64,000 nt of DNA, from assembly GCF_040712315.1 (NCBI RefSeq), contig NC_134013.1:64387501-64451500 (forward strand), read 5' to 3'. The DNA is from Castanea sativa (Eukaryota > Streptophyta > Magnoliopsida > Fagales > Fagaceae). The first letter of the stretch is position 1, and every line of letters starts with the position of its first letter. Shown piece after piece: positions 20,964 through 34,090 of the stretch. Both the position numbers and the translations under genes were made by a program. Below the pieces are notes generated by a model. It worked only from the letters and a program-made list of their open reading frames with translations. It was not told the DNA's origin and searched no databases.

Positions 20964-21213
20964 TTTTTTACTTCCTTTTTTTTTTTTGGTTGCCCACAGT
21001 GTATCCTCAAAGCTTTCAACCAGAGACTAATCACTGTTCGCGACGGGTGAGCCCATAACGGGGTAAATCGCTGGCCCAGGGAGTTTGTTTCAAAGTGCTG
21101 TTGCCGGGACTTGAACTAGGGAGCTCCTAGTCAAACCCCAGACAGCCACTTTGAGACCAAGTGCTCAACCACTTGGCCAACCCCACTGGGTTTTTTTTTT
21201 TTTTACTTCCTTT
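20964..21213 (-). mobile_element. tRNA-derived SINE
   Basis: On the minus strand the element starts near 21190 with CCCAGTGGGGTTGGCC. It carries a Pol III A-box-like TGGCCAAGTGGTTGAG (about 21164-21179) and a B-box-like AGTTCAAGTCCC (about 21106-21117), and ends in an A tail, seen as T9 at 20979-20987. A 15-bp direct repeat TTTTTTACTTCCTTT flanks it at 20964-20978 and 21199-21213. This is the structure of a retroposed, tRNA-headed SINE. Confidence 0.82.
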
Positions 21214-22712
21214 GTGTTAGTTCAAAAGCCTCTGATCCATTTTTAATTAATTGAAACATGTTAATGATCATACAACATTATTGTTTCATGCCATTTCAAG
21301 TAGTTTTCTTTCTTCTTTTTTATTATTATTTAAATTGTTAGCTTTTTTTTATTAGCTTATTTAGATTGTTAAATAAATTGGATAAAAACATAAGTTCATC
21401 AGCTTATAAGCTTAAACAAATACGCTTATGATTTTATTAATTCAAAACTACGAAATTGACAGCCAGCAATAGTGATAAGTTCTTACATTCTTACTTGCTA
21501 ATTGCGCATTCTAAGTTACATTGTCTTGTATAATAAATTTTTTTATTGTTTATATGAAATGCAAACTGCGGCAAATTTTTTGGGAATTTTAAGAATTGCT
21601 TTAGCTGGATGAGCATCAAAACCATCACATTATCACATTGATTTACTTGATAAGGTTTTTAGAGGCCTTCAAAATTCCATGTCCTTTTACTCAAGTAACT
21701 GCATAATGTAAATTACTTTAGACATGTAACTATGTAAGTCAGCCAATCCATGTTTCCCTGAACAATGTGTTTGCCTAGCTACCAGAAGTTACAACTTTAT
21801 ATGGATTAATATTTAGATCATTTTGGCCAGATGAAATTTTATTTAAAATATGGTGGGATAAATCAGCTCCAATTCACCATGGTTTCTCTCTTTGAGCTTG
21901 TAAGCCTTGTATTATGCTATAAAGTATAAGACAAGCATACAAGTGCATGAACTATCCTAGAACCATCAAAGATTATTTGTCTGATAGAAGATAAATTGAA
22001 CTTCACAAACAAAAAATCATCAGTAAGAATGTAAGCCTCTTTTGTAAGAATTATTTTGGCTGTATTTGCTCCTTCAGAAGCTCTTTAATTCTCATAAATC
22101 TGTCTGTAATCACACAGCTCTGCCTCCGAACACATCCCCCCCCCTCCCCCCCCCACGCGTGCATTTTTTTTTTTTCTCTTTTTCCTTCAGCTGCTAAATT
22201 AATCATTGTCTAAAGGCATTGACAAACTTGGTTCCCTAGATTTTGTTTTAAGCTGATGCACATTGAACGTTTATCTATCCATTAAATCACAAGCCTTTAC
22301 ATACTGTAAAGGCATATCACATTGTGCCTTTCTAATTCCCTGCCTCCCTCCTCCATTGCCCTTTTACCTGACTAAAAGATAAGGATAACAGATAAATACA
22401 CACTAATACAGAATATTACATTTTGTATTCTGCTAATCAGCTCCAATACAGCATGAAGCATAATTCTGGAGCCAGTATTGAAGAACAAGTACATAACTTC
22501 TACATATTGAACAAGCAAACATGTTACAATGACATAAACAAAGGAAACATGCTAATAATTTCTAAACTTCAGGAACCAGCTAGAGGACTGGTCTGATCCT
22601 TCTTCTAAGTCAGTGCATTTCTTTTTTGTTGGCATGGTTTCAAGTAGTTACTTCCTTTCTGCATTTGAGGGGCCTGTATCATTTCAATACCCAAGTGTTG
22701 ACATCAAGTGAA
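21214..22712. other. intergenic DNA downstream of the ankyrin gene
   Basis: No supported gene. A C-rich run interrupted by one T lies at about 22135-22155. The right end probably holds the 3' UTR of the ankyrin gene (minus strand). Confidence 0.5.
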
Positions 22713-25700
22713 TCAAGCTACTGAAACTACAGGACACTTGAAACTCTGACCTTGTCGCTGCCTGCTTATTGGGGTTTTCACAGATAGACCTGATGCACCA
22801 AAACAGAAATATTGGCTCCTCGACCTTCTATGACTGGAGCCTTGTTTGGTCAAATTTGGTGTTTCATCATCAAATAGTTGATTGGAGGAAGATGGTCCTG
22901 CCACATCATCTTCAATAAAAATACCTTTTTGTTTATCTACTGAATTAGGTGAAGAAAGTGATGATTTTGAAAATGAACTTGATCGAGAACGGTGTGGCAC
23001 AGAAATATGAGGCACGGCCTGCATAACACCATGTACTAGCCCTGAAGCAAATCTTTTCTTCGCAGATGGACTTGATTGGTTGCTCCTGACAGAAAGTGTC
23101 CGTTTGTTGTTAGGAAGTGATGAAGGCTTTGAAAATCTCTCTCGAAGAGGAGTTGGAGCTTCATCTGAACTGTTGCATTTCTTATATGATTCAACTGAAC
23201 CCTCATCAATTGATTTTTTGGATCTCTCAGTTTTCTTTTCTTTCATCCGGGGCCATGGAAGGACAGCTTTTAATCGTTGTGCTGCAGTATTCATGGAGCC
23301 TGGTTTCTTGCTAGTTAGTCCCTTATTGTTCTCATTGGTTGAGTCATATGGACTAAGTTCAATTGTAGATGAACTCATTACTGCACTACCCTGATCAGCA
23401 GTTGCATCTGATGAATTCTCAAGGCCCGTATACAAGAATATTTCTGTGTCAGATATTCTAAACAAAGTTCCCGGACTGCCACCATTACCTTGCATCTTTA
23501 TGCGAGAAGCAATGGCTCTTCTTGCAGTATAATCCTGAGAGCCAAACATTCCCCCAGCTGAAATTAACTGCCTAATTAGCATATCTGATGATGCAGAACG
23601 TGGCTGTTGTCTAAGGTAATCAAGTGGTGTCAGGCCATCTACATCATGGACATTCACATTGATTGAAGGAGAAGTCATCAGAAGCTGCACAAGGTCAGAG
23701 TGAACATTCCCAATGATGGCCATGTGAAGAGCAGTCCTTCCATCATTATTTTTGGCATTGATGACATCTTCCATATTGAAAACCTTCCCATATACCAACT
23801 TCTTCATAAGCTCAATTTGTCGGTCCAGTCTTCGAAACGCAGCTGTCTGGAAACCGGAGACAGCCTTATGGAGAAATGTTTCTCCAGAATTGTTTTTCAG
23901 AGAGATGGATGAAGGAGACGCAGAAATTAGAACTTCAACTGCGGCTAATTGGCCCCTATTTGCAGCTACATGAAATGCTGTATTGCCCTGATGATCAGTG
24001 GAGTTGATGATATCATAGGATGCTATTAGATACTTAACTACCTGCATTAACAACAAGATGTCAATTTTTTTTCTTCTATTTTTGCTAAATAAGGTGTCAA
24101 GATTTTTATTTATCAAGTAATTGGATTTAAAATAAAAATCCTACAGTTGCAGCATGTAAGTGAAAACCCCATATGGGCCTTAATACCAATATTTGAGAAA
24201 TATTGTAAATTTAAATCAGAGGTTTTTGGATATCAATAAGTTTACCAAGGTTATTTCATACAGCAATAAAATATTAATAGAAAACTAATTAAGAGTCAGG
24301 CAGCAGGACTTTAGAACCAGTAGTTCATAAGAGCCTCTGAAAAAGAGATATCTATATTTGCAAGTTTACTCTTTTCTAATTCGTTTTCAACCTAAGATAT
24401 AACTTTATGGAGCAAATTAACTTTAAGATAAAAAGGTCCATGCAGATCACGGTGAACATTTTATAGATGGTATTGTGTCATTGTCTAACTTTGTACAAGT
24501 TAACTGTTTCGGGCAGCCTTTCTTATCCAACAAAAGGGGCATGCATCTTAAACCACTTTTAGGCCAAAACTGACGAGTATAGCTTTCAAGGAGATGAGGG
24601 CCTGACCTCATCATGAGATGAATATCTAGTATGATTGGTGACCTACTGGTTTAATAAAACTTGGATGAGCAGAAGCCTGAGAAAGGGGGCTTAGATTTCA
24701 ATTAGCATATTCGTATTATCCATTAAGCCTGAGTATTTAGAGTTGTAAGCCATTTTAAAAGTTTATATGAATATTTTCAAGCATTTAATACCCTGTTGCT
24801 CAAGCTTCACTTCCATGATTACATATCTTTAAATTGGTATTGTAAATGAACAATCAGTAATTTAAGGTGAACGAATCACTGCTAAAGTAAAATTAATTAA
24901 AGGATTTCCCAATTGTGACTCAGTTATTTCCAATGTTTTTTTTTGGGGGGGGAGGGTGTGGAGATGACAAAATAAAAAATTTAGTTCTATGTAATGGTAA
25001 AGTATGAGCAACAAAAAACAGGTACACAAGAACAAAAAACAAAGGGTCAGTTTTCCATGAGCTTATAGTAGTCTCACCTCAACTTGCCCTCTCCCAGCTG
25101 CAGCATGTAGGATAGTTGAGCCCTGAACATCTCTATAAGCCAAAATATCAGAGCAATCAGCAAGAAGCTCCTTTAAAACATTCAAATTTCCTCCTCTAGC
25201 TGCAGCATGAATAGCCCTGTTCATCATCTCCCACTTGTAAACTGAAGGGATTTCCCCAATGTGCTCCACCATTTCTCCACCTTTACCTGTCAAAAACCTT
25301 GGGGAGACTGCAAAATCAAAAAGAAGCCTGAAAACCTCAGAATTCTTACTCCTGGCTGCTGCATAGAGTATGTCAGTAACACCATACTCTCCTTCCCCAA
25401 AAACAAGTAAAGGGTTCCTTTCAAGAAGTTCTTGAACAAAGCCCAAGTCCCCAGCTGAGGCAGCAGTGTACATAAGCCATCCTCCATATCCAGCTCCAAT
25501 GAGTGAATTTTTCCCTCTCTTGGATTCACACTCAACAAGAAGCCTTCTTGCAACCTTAGAACGACACTTGGCCACATCATCAAACTGGACTTCATCATCC
25601 CAGACAGTTTCAAGTCTTCGAATTCGGCGTAAAGAGGTAAGCTTGATAAGGTGATTGCCATCAATGCGAAGCAGCTCCCGGACCAAGTCATAGTGGCCAT

Positions 25701-25785
25701 TAGCAGCTGCCCAATCAATTGGAGAAGCATACCACCATTGGTCCCCAGTGCTCTCCCACCGAAGAGGAAAATATGTTGGAGGCAT
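22713..25785 (-). CDS. ankyrin-repeat protein, two coding exons
   Basis: Exon 1 is 25078-25785 (236 codons, ATG at 25785). Exon 2 is 22713-24041 (442 codons and stop). Donor GAG|GTGAGA and acceptor TGCAG|GTAG join in phase 0 inside an ankyrin repeat, giving 678 residues. Ankyrin repeats are seen at about residues 22-45 (SPIDWAAANGHYDLVRELL), 105-165, and 195-380 (AIHAAARGGNLNVLKELL, STILHAAAGRGQVEVVKYL, NTAFHVAANRGQLAAVEVL, RTALHMAIIGNVHSDLVQLL, DGLTPLDYL). The C-terminal 250 residues are basic and Ser-rich (RSRSSSFSKSSLSSPNS) with no membrane segments, so it is not of the ACD6/ITN1 type with a PGG membrane domain. The conserved N-terminus MPPTYFPLRWESTG resembles an uncharacterised plant ankyrin family. 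Ankyrin repeats bind proteins; the partner and pathway are unknown. The intron (24042-25077) holds nothing recognisable. Confidence 0.92.
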
Positions 25786-28700
25786 TGGGAAGATGAGAAA
25801 CTAGAGACTAGTGGAATATGATGATAAAGATCAAAGCCTATATGTGAGCTAAATCAAATTCTTTTCAGAAAAAAACTAAAATCAATTCAACGAGACAGGC
25901 AGTATTCACCAAGCATATTGAACTTTTAGAGGTTGCAAATACAGAGTGAATGAGCAGAGTAGAACTAGACAAAAGGAAAAGATCAAAGCAATCAGAAAGA
26001 AATTTGAGAAAGAACACTTCTATGCAAAAGAGCGGGAAGGGAACAGAATAAAGTTAGAACAAACAAAATGAGAAGAAGCAAAATATGACAACTAACAACA
26101 AGATAAGTAAAGAGTCAAGCCTAAGAAAACCGAGAAAGACACATGAAGAATTAAAGAACTTTACTAAAGCTTACACAAGGAGACAACAGAAGAGGACCCC
26201 TTATGGTTTTAATGTAGTGTAAGCTGTCGAACTACCTTTAGTAAAACCAATTACAACTCTGGCAAAGGAAATGAAGGATAATAGAAGCACAGTTTGTGAA
26301 AATAAATAATACCTTGTATGTTTTGATGCCAGGTTAGTTAGTTGGAATTAATAATATCAACTAGATGATATGTGAAAGGAAACAGCCATCATTGCTCACA
26401 CAAAGCAACCAGAGAAAAAGAAATAGGCCCTCAAAGGTGGAGAATAACAATATAGTTACAAGGTCAAACACTAATTATTTCCATAATGGAGTGCAAATAC
26501 TAAAACTTTTTCATTTTTTTAAGAAAAAAAAAAAAATAGAATAATGCTATGGCCACAACTTTTTTCACAATTGTTTGTATACCTTATTATGATCGAAATA
26601 ATATCACTTTCACCTAGTCCACTAATGACACAACTTTTATTATACACCAATCACAATTGACCATGTCAGAAGGGAAAAAATATTGTGATCCTAAACTTTT
26701 ATTTTTTAAAACTAAATTACCAATTTCACCCTTCAACTTTGTCTAAAGTTTAATTTAGTTTACTGACTTATAACTTTATTCAATTCAGTCCTTCCATTAG
26801 TATCAAAACTGAGAAGATGCAAGATTAGTGAAAGTTGGAGGACTGAATTGAATAGTGAAAGTTATATATAATATCCTAAGGTGAGATTCCTTTTGAACAG
26901 TAAAAGTGCAGTTTAGAGAGACAAACAATGATGGTCACCCTAAAAGATAATTTAATTAAGAATATATATATACACGAGAGGGAGAGAGGATAATTTTCAC
27001 TTATATTGGTTGGTTGTAGTGATGATAGAGGTCGCAAGCTGAGCCAATTGATTGAAACTTTCACTGTGCAGAAACATGAAGATGTTGTAGTACAACTTTC
27101 AGAAAGAAAAAAAAAAAGAAGAAGAAGAAGGATTTTGGAGTAATTATAGGAAAGCTTAGCAGGATGCCTCTAAGTTTTGGAGAAGTTTTAACCCAGCTTA
27201 TCATATTATCAAATGCTTAATGACCCTTACAAGTTACAACTTTCTTAATTAATTTTTAGCCTTTGGATAATTTGCCACGCGTGGTTAAAGTGATGGTTGA
27301 ACTCTTGGGTCCACGTGCTGGAGCTTGTCCCATTCAAGTACTCAACCAAAAAAGTGTTTCTCTTTCAATCTGAATTTGATCTGAAACATCATTATTATAA
27401 TTCTCAGATTTCTTTTAACTTACAGCTTTTGGACCTAAAAAAATTATAACTTAAGATATGAGCAGTGACTTAACTTAACCCAAGTATTGCTTCACATTTA
27501 TAAACAGTAAAGTGCTGAACCTTACAACAGCTTAGAGCTTTGGAGTCCAAGGTCGTGCAATCCTTCCAGCTGCTATCCAGAATTTTTTTTCAAACCATTT
27601 ATCACTTCAAACAGATATATTTTCAGCACAAACTACCCAATTTTTGTGTGTTAATGTGGCTGGGATGCTGCAAGATTAGGCCACAGAAAGTGCAACTCTT
27701 TTCATTGATATGGTAATAATGTAGCACAAGTAGTGGGTGGTGCAAAGCACCTTTGGACTGTCACATTAAATGATAATTTTGCTAGTTCAATCAACTTTTC
27801 TCCCCCTATTTTCAGAAGTTGATATATTGAGATTTTCATTTGGTAGTTAGTTCTTTTCATAGGTACTAGATATTTACCAAGACAAACCAGGGCCACTTCA
27901 AGATGAAATGAGTTCTCTCAAGCACCCACCAAAGAACACTTTTATCTTTCCAATTATTCCTTCTTATAAGGAAACACAACCATTCCTGCAGCATTGCGTA
28001 TTAAGATTCAATCCATATCACGTCCAATCCATAGTAAAATCCTTGCCCCACCCCCAAAAACAGCATAATTGGTTAAAGAATAAGTCCGTCGACAAAACTT
28101 ATTCATCAACTTTTTTTACAACCGGTTGAAATGGTAGATTGTGAACGATGTCAAAATAAAAGTGGTGTCGATGGTGATTCTTGTGAAAGTGATTTGTCTA
28201 CCATTCGCAAGTTTCCATCTCAACAGATTGTTAGATAAGTTGTCCATGGCAAAGTTGCTAATTAAAATGTGCATGTGAGTAGAAAATATAAAATTGAAAA
28301 ACAATTCATGAGAGATGCATTAAAGCTGATACGCATGAATGATGCAATTTGCATCGTGGTGCTTCAAATCTTGAAAAAAGGAAGCCATGTGGTCAGATAA
28401 ACTTTTCAAGGACACCCTATCCATGGCTTTGGTTGTAGCACCAAATCTTCGCAAAAAATTTGCCAAACTTTGTCTCCAAGAACAATTCTTCTCCCTTAAG
28501 AAGTAGATGAAGGGCAACATCATGAGTTTTAAGATCTACATACGTGTATGATTCATCCCCCCAAAAAATATATCAAGTAGAGAAAATAACATTCTTGCCC
28601 TCTCTAATTTTTTTTTTTTTTTGGGCTCTCTAATTAATTTTAATGTTATTTACGTTTTAACTCTTAAAGTGTAATACCACGAGTTTTGTAGCGAGTTTTA

Positions 28701-30582
28701 TAGCTCAACTGATTAGCACGTTTTGGGACCCAACTATAAGAATTTGTCCAATTAGTTAGCTCATCTACCCCTTTCGGAACTAAAGATGTTAGGTAACATA
28801 TTAACCCCGTGTTTGGCATGTGTCGTCCACTAATGCTTCCAAACCTCTGCAAATCAAGTATGACATACTCAATGAGGAAGCTAGCTGGATTTGCTACTCT
28901 GTTCGAGCTTTTATATTGGGGGCTTGTACCTTGCAGATTGGTGAGTGGTGCTATTTTGGCTCTTTAAAAGCCCTGTAACTAGAAGGTACAAACTCTAAAA
29001 TAAATTTTTTTGACCAAAAAAGAAAAGAAAAGGATGACATGTGAGAGGCAGCTTTACTTTTTGCAGTACCTGCATCAAAAGCCATAATAGAGGGTGGGAT
29101 ACCTGCTTTAACAATAATAATGCATGTGTTGGTTCCCTGCTTCTATCATTTTCTTGCTTTTCTTTTCTTCTGCTTCCACTAGTCTCTTTCCCACTTTAAT
29201 GTTCACATGGCTCGAAGAAAGGCATTGACAATCTCTATTGTAGCGCATAGTTCAGTCCCAACACTACACCATCATGGTGGGCTAGAGGGTAGGGTTGTAA
29301 CTTGCAAGCCATGCCGCACTACAATAGTTCATAGGAGTACCAAGAAGGCAAGAAATCTGGACCACCAAAACCAATTCATATCGATTATAAGATGATAAAG
29401 ATTGACAAATGTAATGTCCTTATCAAAAAAAAAAAATGTCAATGTGCCCATATGTCCTTAGTTCATGCAATATGGAAAGATAGGTTCATCAAGTTTACTT
29501 GATAGGAAGGGCTGGACCACCAAGTCACCAACTCAATGATACGAGGAAAAGTGAAAAAAGAAAGAGATTCTAAGGATAAACTCCAATCCCCCACCATTGC
29601 TAAGAGGGGACAAGAGGATGTGGCTTCCACCTATGAAGTTCAATTGCAATACCAAAACTCAGGTCCCAACTCCCAACAGAGTGATGCAATAAATAGTATA
29701 TATAATAGTCTGTATTAAGCCCAACATCTTCCATGTATAAAATCCAATAATGCCTTAAGCACACTCAATGTCAGCACCTTATATTGTTGCATCCTTGCCT
29801 CACAAGCAGTTGGGGATCCGACATCTAATGGACCCTATAGAAAATGTATCTTAACTTTGGAGAAAAATGCCCACAAGATGCAATGTAAATTGAAAAGTAG
29901 GATAATACGTCCTTTGCATAGCAACCAGAGAGGAACCATGAACCAACATCTAATGGAACCTATAGAAAATCTAATTTAATAGTTAATTCCCACAACTAGG
30001 TTTCACATAGTGCCACCTCTCAAAGTAAAGAATCACCTGTCTAAATGGGGTCCATCTCCACAATCCCCAGCCCCAAGTCTATAGCATGCATAATGTTGTA
30101 AAACTAAAATATCATGTTGGAGGTCCTATTAACGATTTGATTTAAGGCATTCCCCCCTATATTGCACATCTGGAAGATTGTTACCATAATTACATCATTC
30201 CGTCAAACAGTCAAAGTAGTAATGAACAACAAATCCCTACAATGAGGGAAATTAATAGGAACTCAGGGTCAATAAAAAAAAAAGTACAAAGTGACTGTAC
30301 AACCTAGTCCAATTATAATGTTAAGCAAAAGATAATGCCATGGTAGGGCTCTGCCACAATGCTAGTGACAACATATCAAATCTTTTCTGCATCATTAAAC
30401 ATGATAAATCTAAAAAGTGGAGAAAAAGTGTTCAAAGCTACAGAGAAATTCTAAATCATTTCTTCTCTGTTCCGATCCCATTTGATCATTTCCACACATG
30501 CAAATCAATCAACCAAAAGAATCCCAGAAGATGAAAATGAACCAGACTTGACAAATAAATGATGCCTCTAACAGATTTTAGT
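25786..30582. other. intergenic DNA between the ankyrin and mL54 genes
   Basis: The first part probably includes the ankyrin gene's promoter and 5' UTR. A (GA/GAA)-rich tract lies at 27106-27130. A hairpin-forming stretch is at 29235-29327. A tRNA/SINE-head-like TATAGCTCAACTGATTAGCA occurs near 28699. Frames such as 28320-28523 and 29207-29395 show no recognisable domain and are not called. Confidence 0.45.
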
Positions 30583-30978
30583 TTAGTTCTTGGCCTTAAG
30601 GGAGTTGTTTTCCTTGATCCTTGCTCGGTTGTCTAGCTTAACAAAGCGTTTGAGATCTTCATAAGGGAGGGTTTCAGTGTTCTTCCTCCTTAATTCACTC
30701 AATGCTGTTTTTTTATCGATCAAATGCCATAGCCAATCGGGGTATTCAGAATCAGGTAGGATCTTGGGATCTGCCCCATCCTTGAGGATATTGGCACCAA
30801 CCACTGTAGTAGACTTGACTTCTTTGCTAAGAATTGATTCTTTTGGTGCATCACTGGCTGCACTCCCTTTCGAGCCCTTCTTTGCTTTACCACTGGAATA
30901 TGTTCGTCGGCTTACCACCCCCATTGCCTCCCTGGTAATGGCAATGCTTCTAATCAATCTGACATGGTTCATTGCCAT
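30583..30978 (-). CDS. mitochondrial large-subunit ribosomal protein mL54 (MRP-L37 family)
   Basis: 131 residues from ATG at 30978 (MAMNHVRLIRSI). The N-terminus is basic and hydroxylated with RRTYSSGKAKKG, a typical mitochondrial presequence and cleavage region. The conserved body (VKSTTVVGANILKDGADPK, then YPDWLWHL, LSELRRKN, RFVKLDNRARIKENN) matches the Ribosomal_L37/mL54 family of mitoribosomes. The protein should be imported and assembled in the large mitoribosomal subunit. A CAG acceptor at 30988 lies 9 bases upstream of the start codon, so the coding part is in one exon behind a 5'-UTR intron. A first, non-coding exon probably ends at about 32766 (CTCGAACCAG|GTATTT). An open frame extending to 31035 reads into the intron and is not part of the protein. 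Confidence 0.9.
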   Translation of the reverse strand: MAMNHVRLIRSIAITREAMGVVSRRTYSSGKAKKGSKGSAASDAPKESILSKEVKSTTVVGANILKDGADPKILPDSEYPDWLWHLIDKKTALSELRRKNTETLPYEDLKRFVKLDNRARIKENNSLKAKN

Positions 30979-30987
30979 AACTTTAAC

Positions 30988-32766
30988 CTGTGTCACATCA
31001 ATGTTAATGAATATAGGAAGGAATTGTTTCTTCACAGGAAAACTGGGATTTATACCCTAACACAATCAATTTTACATGGATTTACTAGTTTCCAAGTTCC
31101 TCCATCACCTGCATGAATGTATATTGGTCAACAGATTATATCCTTCTAAAGTTAATTTTCAAGGGAAGCTAAGCACAGACCAGGAATGCTTACATGTTAG
31201 AGCAATTCATTCAACCATATGACAGAAAGACAATATTTGACCAATAATTTTTTGAATGGTCCCATGTTTGGGCCATAATGAGATACATGCTATTGTTTTT
31301 TTTAATAAGAAAGATATGTTCTAATGTCGTATTAACTATTTCTCTTCCTTTTAGACTTTAACTTCCATTTATTGTATCTCTCTAGGACTACTTTGTGTAT
31401 TTCCTTTGTCCATGAGGTAGCTCCTTTTCCTCAATAAAATTCCATTACTTATACCCCCAAAAAGAAAAAAATCTACCTTTCTCTTACAGGGTTATATCTA
31501 AAAATTAAAATGCCAGTGCTCATTCAACAAAACTAAGCTTGTAGACTACCAAATGAAGCAAAAGCATGTGAGTCCCAACATCCAGAGTTAGAATTATTTT
31601 TTGGCCAGTAACATCAAATGCTTTGTTAAAACAAGAACATGAACAGATTGTCAGTAATTCTTAATTCTCACGTATCTAAAATAATCCCTCAAATCAATAA
31701 TCGCAATCATAAAATGGAACTGTATATCACAAAGCTTCTCTTCTACTAATCTTTTGCAACTCCTAACATTCTAAAGTACTCAATCTTGTTCAGCATTAAA
31801 CTTCAATTCAACATTCGCAAACATATTCAAACTCAACTTTACCCTCTATATTGCTAAAGGATCACGAGCCAAACTAAAACCTCCTGGTAGTTCCTTGTAT
31901 TAAAATCATCAAACAGCTTGAGTGTAACATAACCGATTCAAGAAAATAAGGAATTAGAATAGCACCAATTCAGTTTCCTCATTCAACAACTTACCCAAAA
32001 AAAAAAAAACAGGATTATAAAAATCCTAAAAAATTCTTATCTATCTCCAACAACTACCAGATAACGACAATAACAAAGCTTTAATCCCAAAACATTTTGG
32101 GTTGGCTACGGATTCTCAATAGATTAATCAGGTCCACCACTAGTATCTTTTTCTTTGCCATTCAATCCTATTGCATCCAAAACCATATACTCTTTGTCAC
32201 CTTCAAACATCCTTAATTAATCTGTCTTTTTTTTTAAATGTTATTTAAGCTCTTCTTTTACCTCACTGATCATTAATAGCAAATGCCATTCATAGCAAAT
32301 GCCAATCGCAAAGTATACAAAACAAACAAATTTTAGATTAAAACGTTAGATAACTAGGAATTAAGCATGAGTTTAGTATGACTGTAAGGCTCCGTTTGGT
32401 TAGTTGTTTTTGGGAGACTAAAAGAGCGTTTTTAAAACCCCAAAACTCTGTTTTCACAACAGCAACTCTTCGTAAACGCTCATTTTAAACTCTAAAACAC
32501 TGTTTTGCAATAGTTTATACAAACGCAACCTAAGTACAACTTCTAGTATCCAATGAATACCATTAGTACTTGTGATTGTGAACTCCTAAAGAACCCTAAA
32601 CTACGAAAATGACACTCTAACGTTACCGCAGCTTAAGCGCACCGTTTGGTTAGCTGGAGAAATCAGAGGAAAATCAAATAATTTTGAGAAGCTTGTAATT
32701 TTAGATCTACTACCATTTTTCTCAAACGGTGAGGGAATTCAGAAAATTTAAATATGAAAAAATACC
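30988..32766 (-). other. probable 5'-UTR intron of the mL54 gene
   Basis: The minus strand has donor CCAG|GTATTTTTTC near 32766 and acceptor GACACAG at 30988, with a non-coding leader upstream. This 1.8-kb intron carries a Tourist-like MITE at 32388-32530. The exact donor is an inference from splice consensus only. Confidence 0.55.
32385..32533. mobile_element. PIF/Harbinger-type MITE, copy 1
   Basis: 143 bp at 32388-32530 with ends GGCTCCGTTTGG and CAAACGCAACC (imperfect inverted pair, 9 of 11). A TAA target duplication lies at 32385-32387 and 32531-32533. The interior (TTTTCACAACAGCAACTC, then AAACGCTCATTTTAAAC) is shared with 53202-53319. A TAA duplication is typical of PIF/Harbinger elements. 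Confidence 0.75.
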
Positions 32767-32837
32767 TGGTTCGAGAATTCGAAGATTCGAATTCAATATG
32801 GTGGCCCCTGCTTTTTGATAAGAAGCTTCTTCTGCGA

Positions 32838-32845
32838 TAGGGTTT
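32838..32845 (-). promoter_or_regulatory. telo-box in the mL54 leader
   Basis: The minus strand reads AAACCCTA within AGAGAAACCCTATCGC. Telo-boxes are common near the transcription start of plant ribosomal-protein genes. Here it lies in the presumed first exon. Confidence 0.6.
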
Positions 32846-32935
32846 CTCTGAGACCCAAAAATGGCAGGCAGGCACTGCAATTTGTTGAAGGAGAAATGGA
32901 CAAAGGGACAAGAAAGTTCTGCTCTTACTATTTTT

Positions 32936-33037
32936 TGGGCCATTGCTAAAAGCCCAACTCTAAAACTAAGTTCTTTATCTTAACGTTGGGCCATCTTCAT
33001 CATTCTTACCATTAGGGCCGAAATCCACTAGTGGGCT
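32936..33037. promoter_or_regulatory. cluster of site II motifs, mL54 promoter
   Basis: TGGGCC/T cores occur at 32936-32941, 32951-32956 (as AGCCCA), 32987-32992 and 33032-33037. Site II clusters bound by TCP factors are known in plant genes for ribosomal and mitochondrial proteins, which fits mL54. Confidence 0.6.
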
Positions 33038-33592
33038 TTATTTCTTTATTTGTTTTTAAAATTGCAATTTTTTTCATTAGAAACAAAAATTGTAAAGCAA
33101 ATATTCACCTTTTTTATCAATTTATGGCTAGTTTGAATGGAGGGAGGAGGAGAATAAAGTAAAGTAGAGTTGGCTAAAAATAGGTATTTTTTTTGTTTTA
33201 AAATAACAAAAAAAATTTCTAGAGAAACAAAAATAGCAAAGTAAATATTCACCTTTTTTTTTTTATCAATTTAAAGATGCGCGTTGTGTTGTGTTGATTA
33301 AAATCAAGATTTTTTTAGCAGAGGTTATATTCTCCTTTTTATCAATTTAAAGACATGTCTATATTTGTTTTTAAAATAGAAAAAAATTTTGAGAAACAAA
33401 AATAGCAAAGTGTATATTCACTATTTTAACAATTTAAAGATGCACGTGTCATTTGAAATCAAGAATCATCGTCATTTTTGGAAAGAACTTATTATATGGT
33501 GATTTTTTTTCACAAATTTTTAATCTGTATATAATGTCACACACTAATAAGTAATTGAATTGGGTCTAATGCTTTTGTGCACTAAAACTCTA
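33038..33592. other. intergenic spacer with imperfect repeats
   Basis: Three diverged copies of an AT-rich segment (AAACAAAAATAGCAAAGTAAATATTCACC, then TATCAATTTAAAGAT, broken up here) occur at about 33050-33125, 33195-33275 and 33365-33440. No gene is present. Confidence 0.55.
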
Positions 33593-33947
33593 CCAATTGT
33601 TGAGGTGCAAATTTTTGGGCCCTAATTTTATTAGCCCACTCACAAAAATACTCACATAAGCCCACAAATTATTTTGAGCCCACATAAATATTTCTCACAT
33701 ATTACCCAAATATTCTCCATGTTCTTAAGCTCCCACAAATATTCCCTATGTAAGCCCCACAAATTACCTTGGGCCCTATCACAAATATTACCCATTATGT
33801 CCCACATATTATCCAACTTGGGTTTTCACAAAAATACTCATCACATTATTATCAAAATTAGGCCACAAAATTATACTTCCTCCACAAAAAAAGCCCAAAA
33901 TCATTTAACTTGTGGGCAAAACCCAATAAAACTCTTTACAAAGCTCA

Positions 33948-34084
33948 TTGCTACACGACACTTCTAAAACCCGTTGCTACACGGCACTTCTAAAGCCCAC
34001 TGCTACACGGCACCTTTACAAAGCCCGTTGCTACATGGCAATCTTACTAAGTCCGTTGCTACACGACAATATTTTTACAAAATC
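33948..34084. repeat. 26-28 bp tandem repeat, 5 units
   Basis: Units begin (T/C)TGCTACACGGCA and are followed by CTTCTAAAGCCC or variants. Five copies are seen, increasingly diverged to the right. The array lies inside the candidate LTR. Confidence 0.8.
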
Positions 34085-34090
34085 TCTACT

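Noticed and set aside
28320..28523. 67-residue minus-strand frame
   Set aside because: Normal amino-acid composition but no recognisable family and no splice-linked neighbours; insufficient support.
32663..32943. Two minus-strand frames upstream of mL54
   Set aside because: They run across the presumed non-coding first exon and its donor site; no domain is seen and the start is not conserved-looking.
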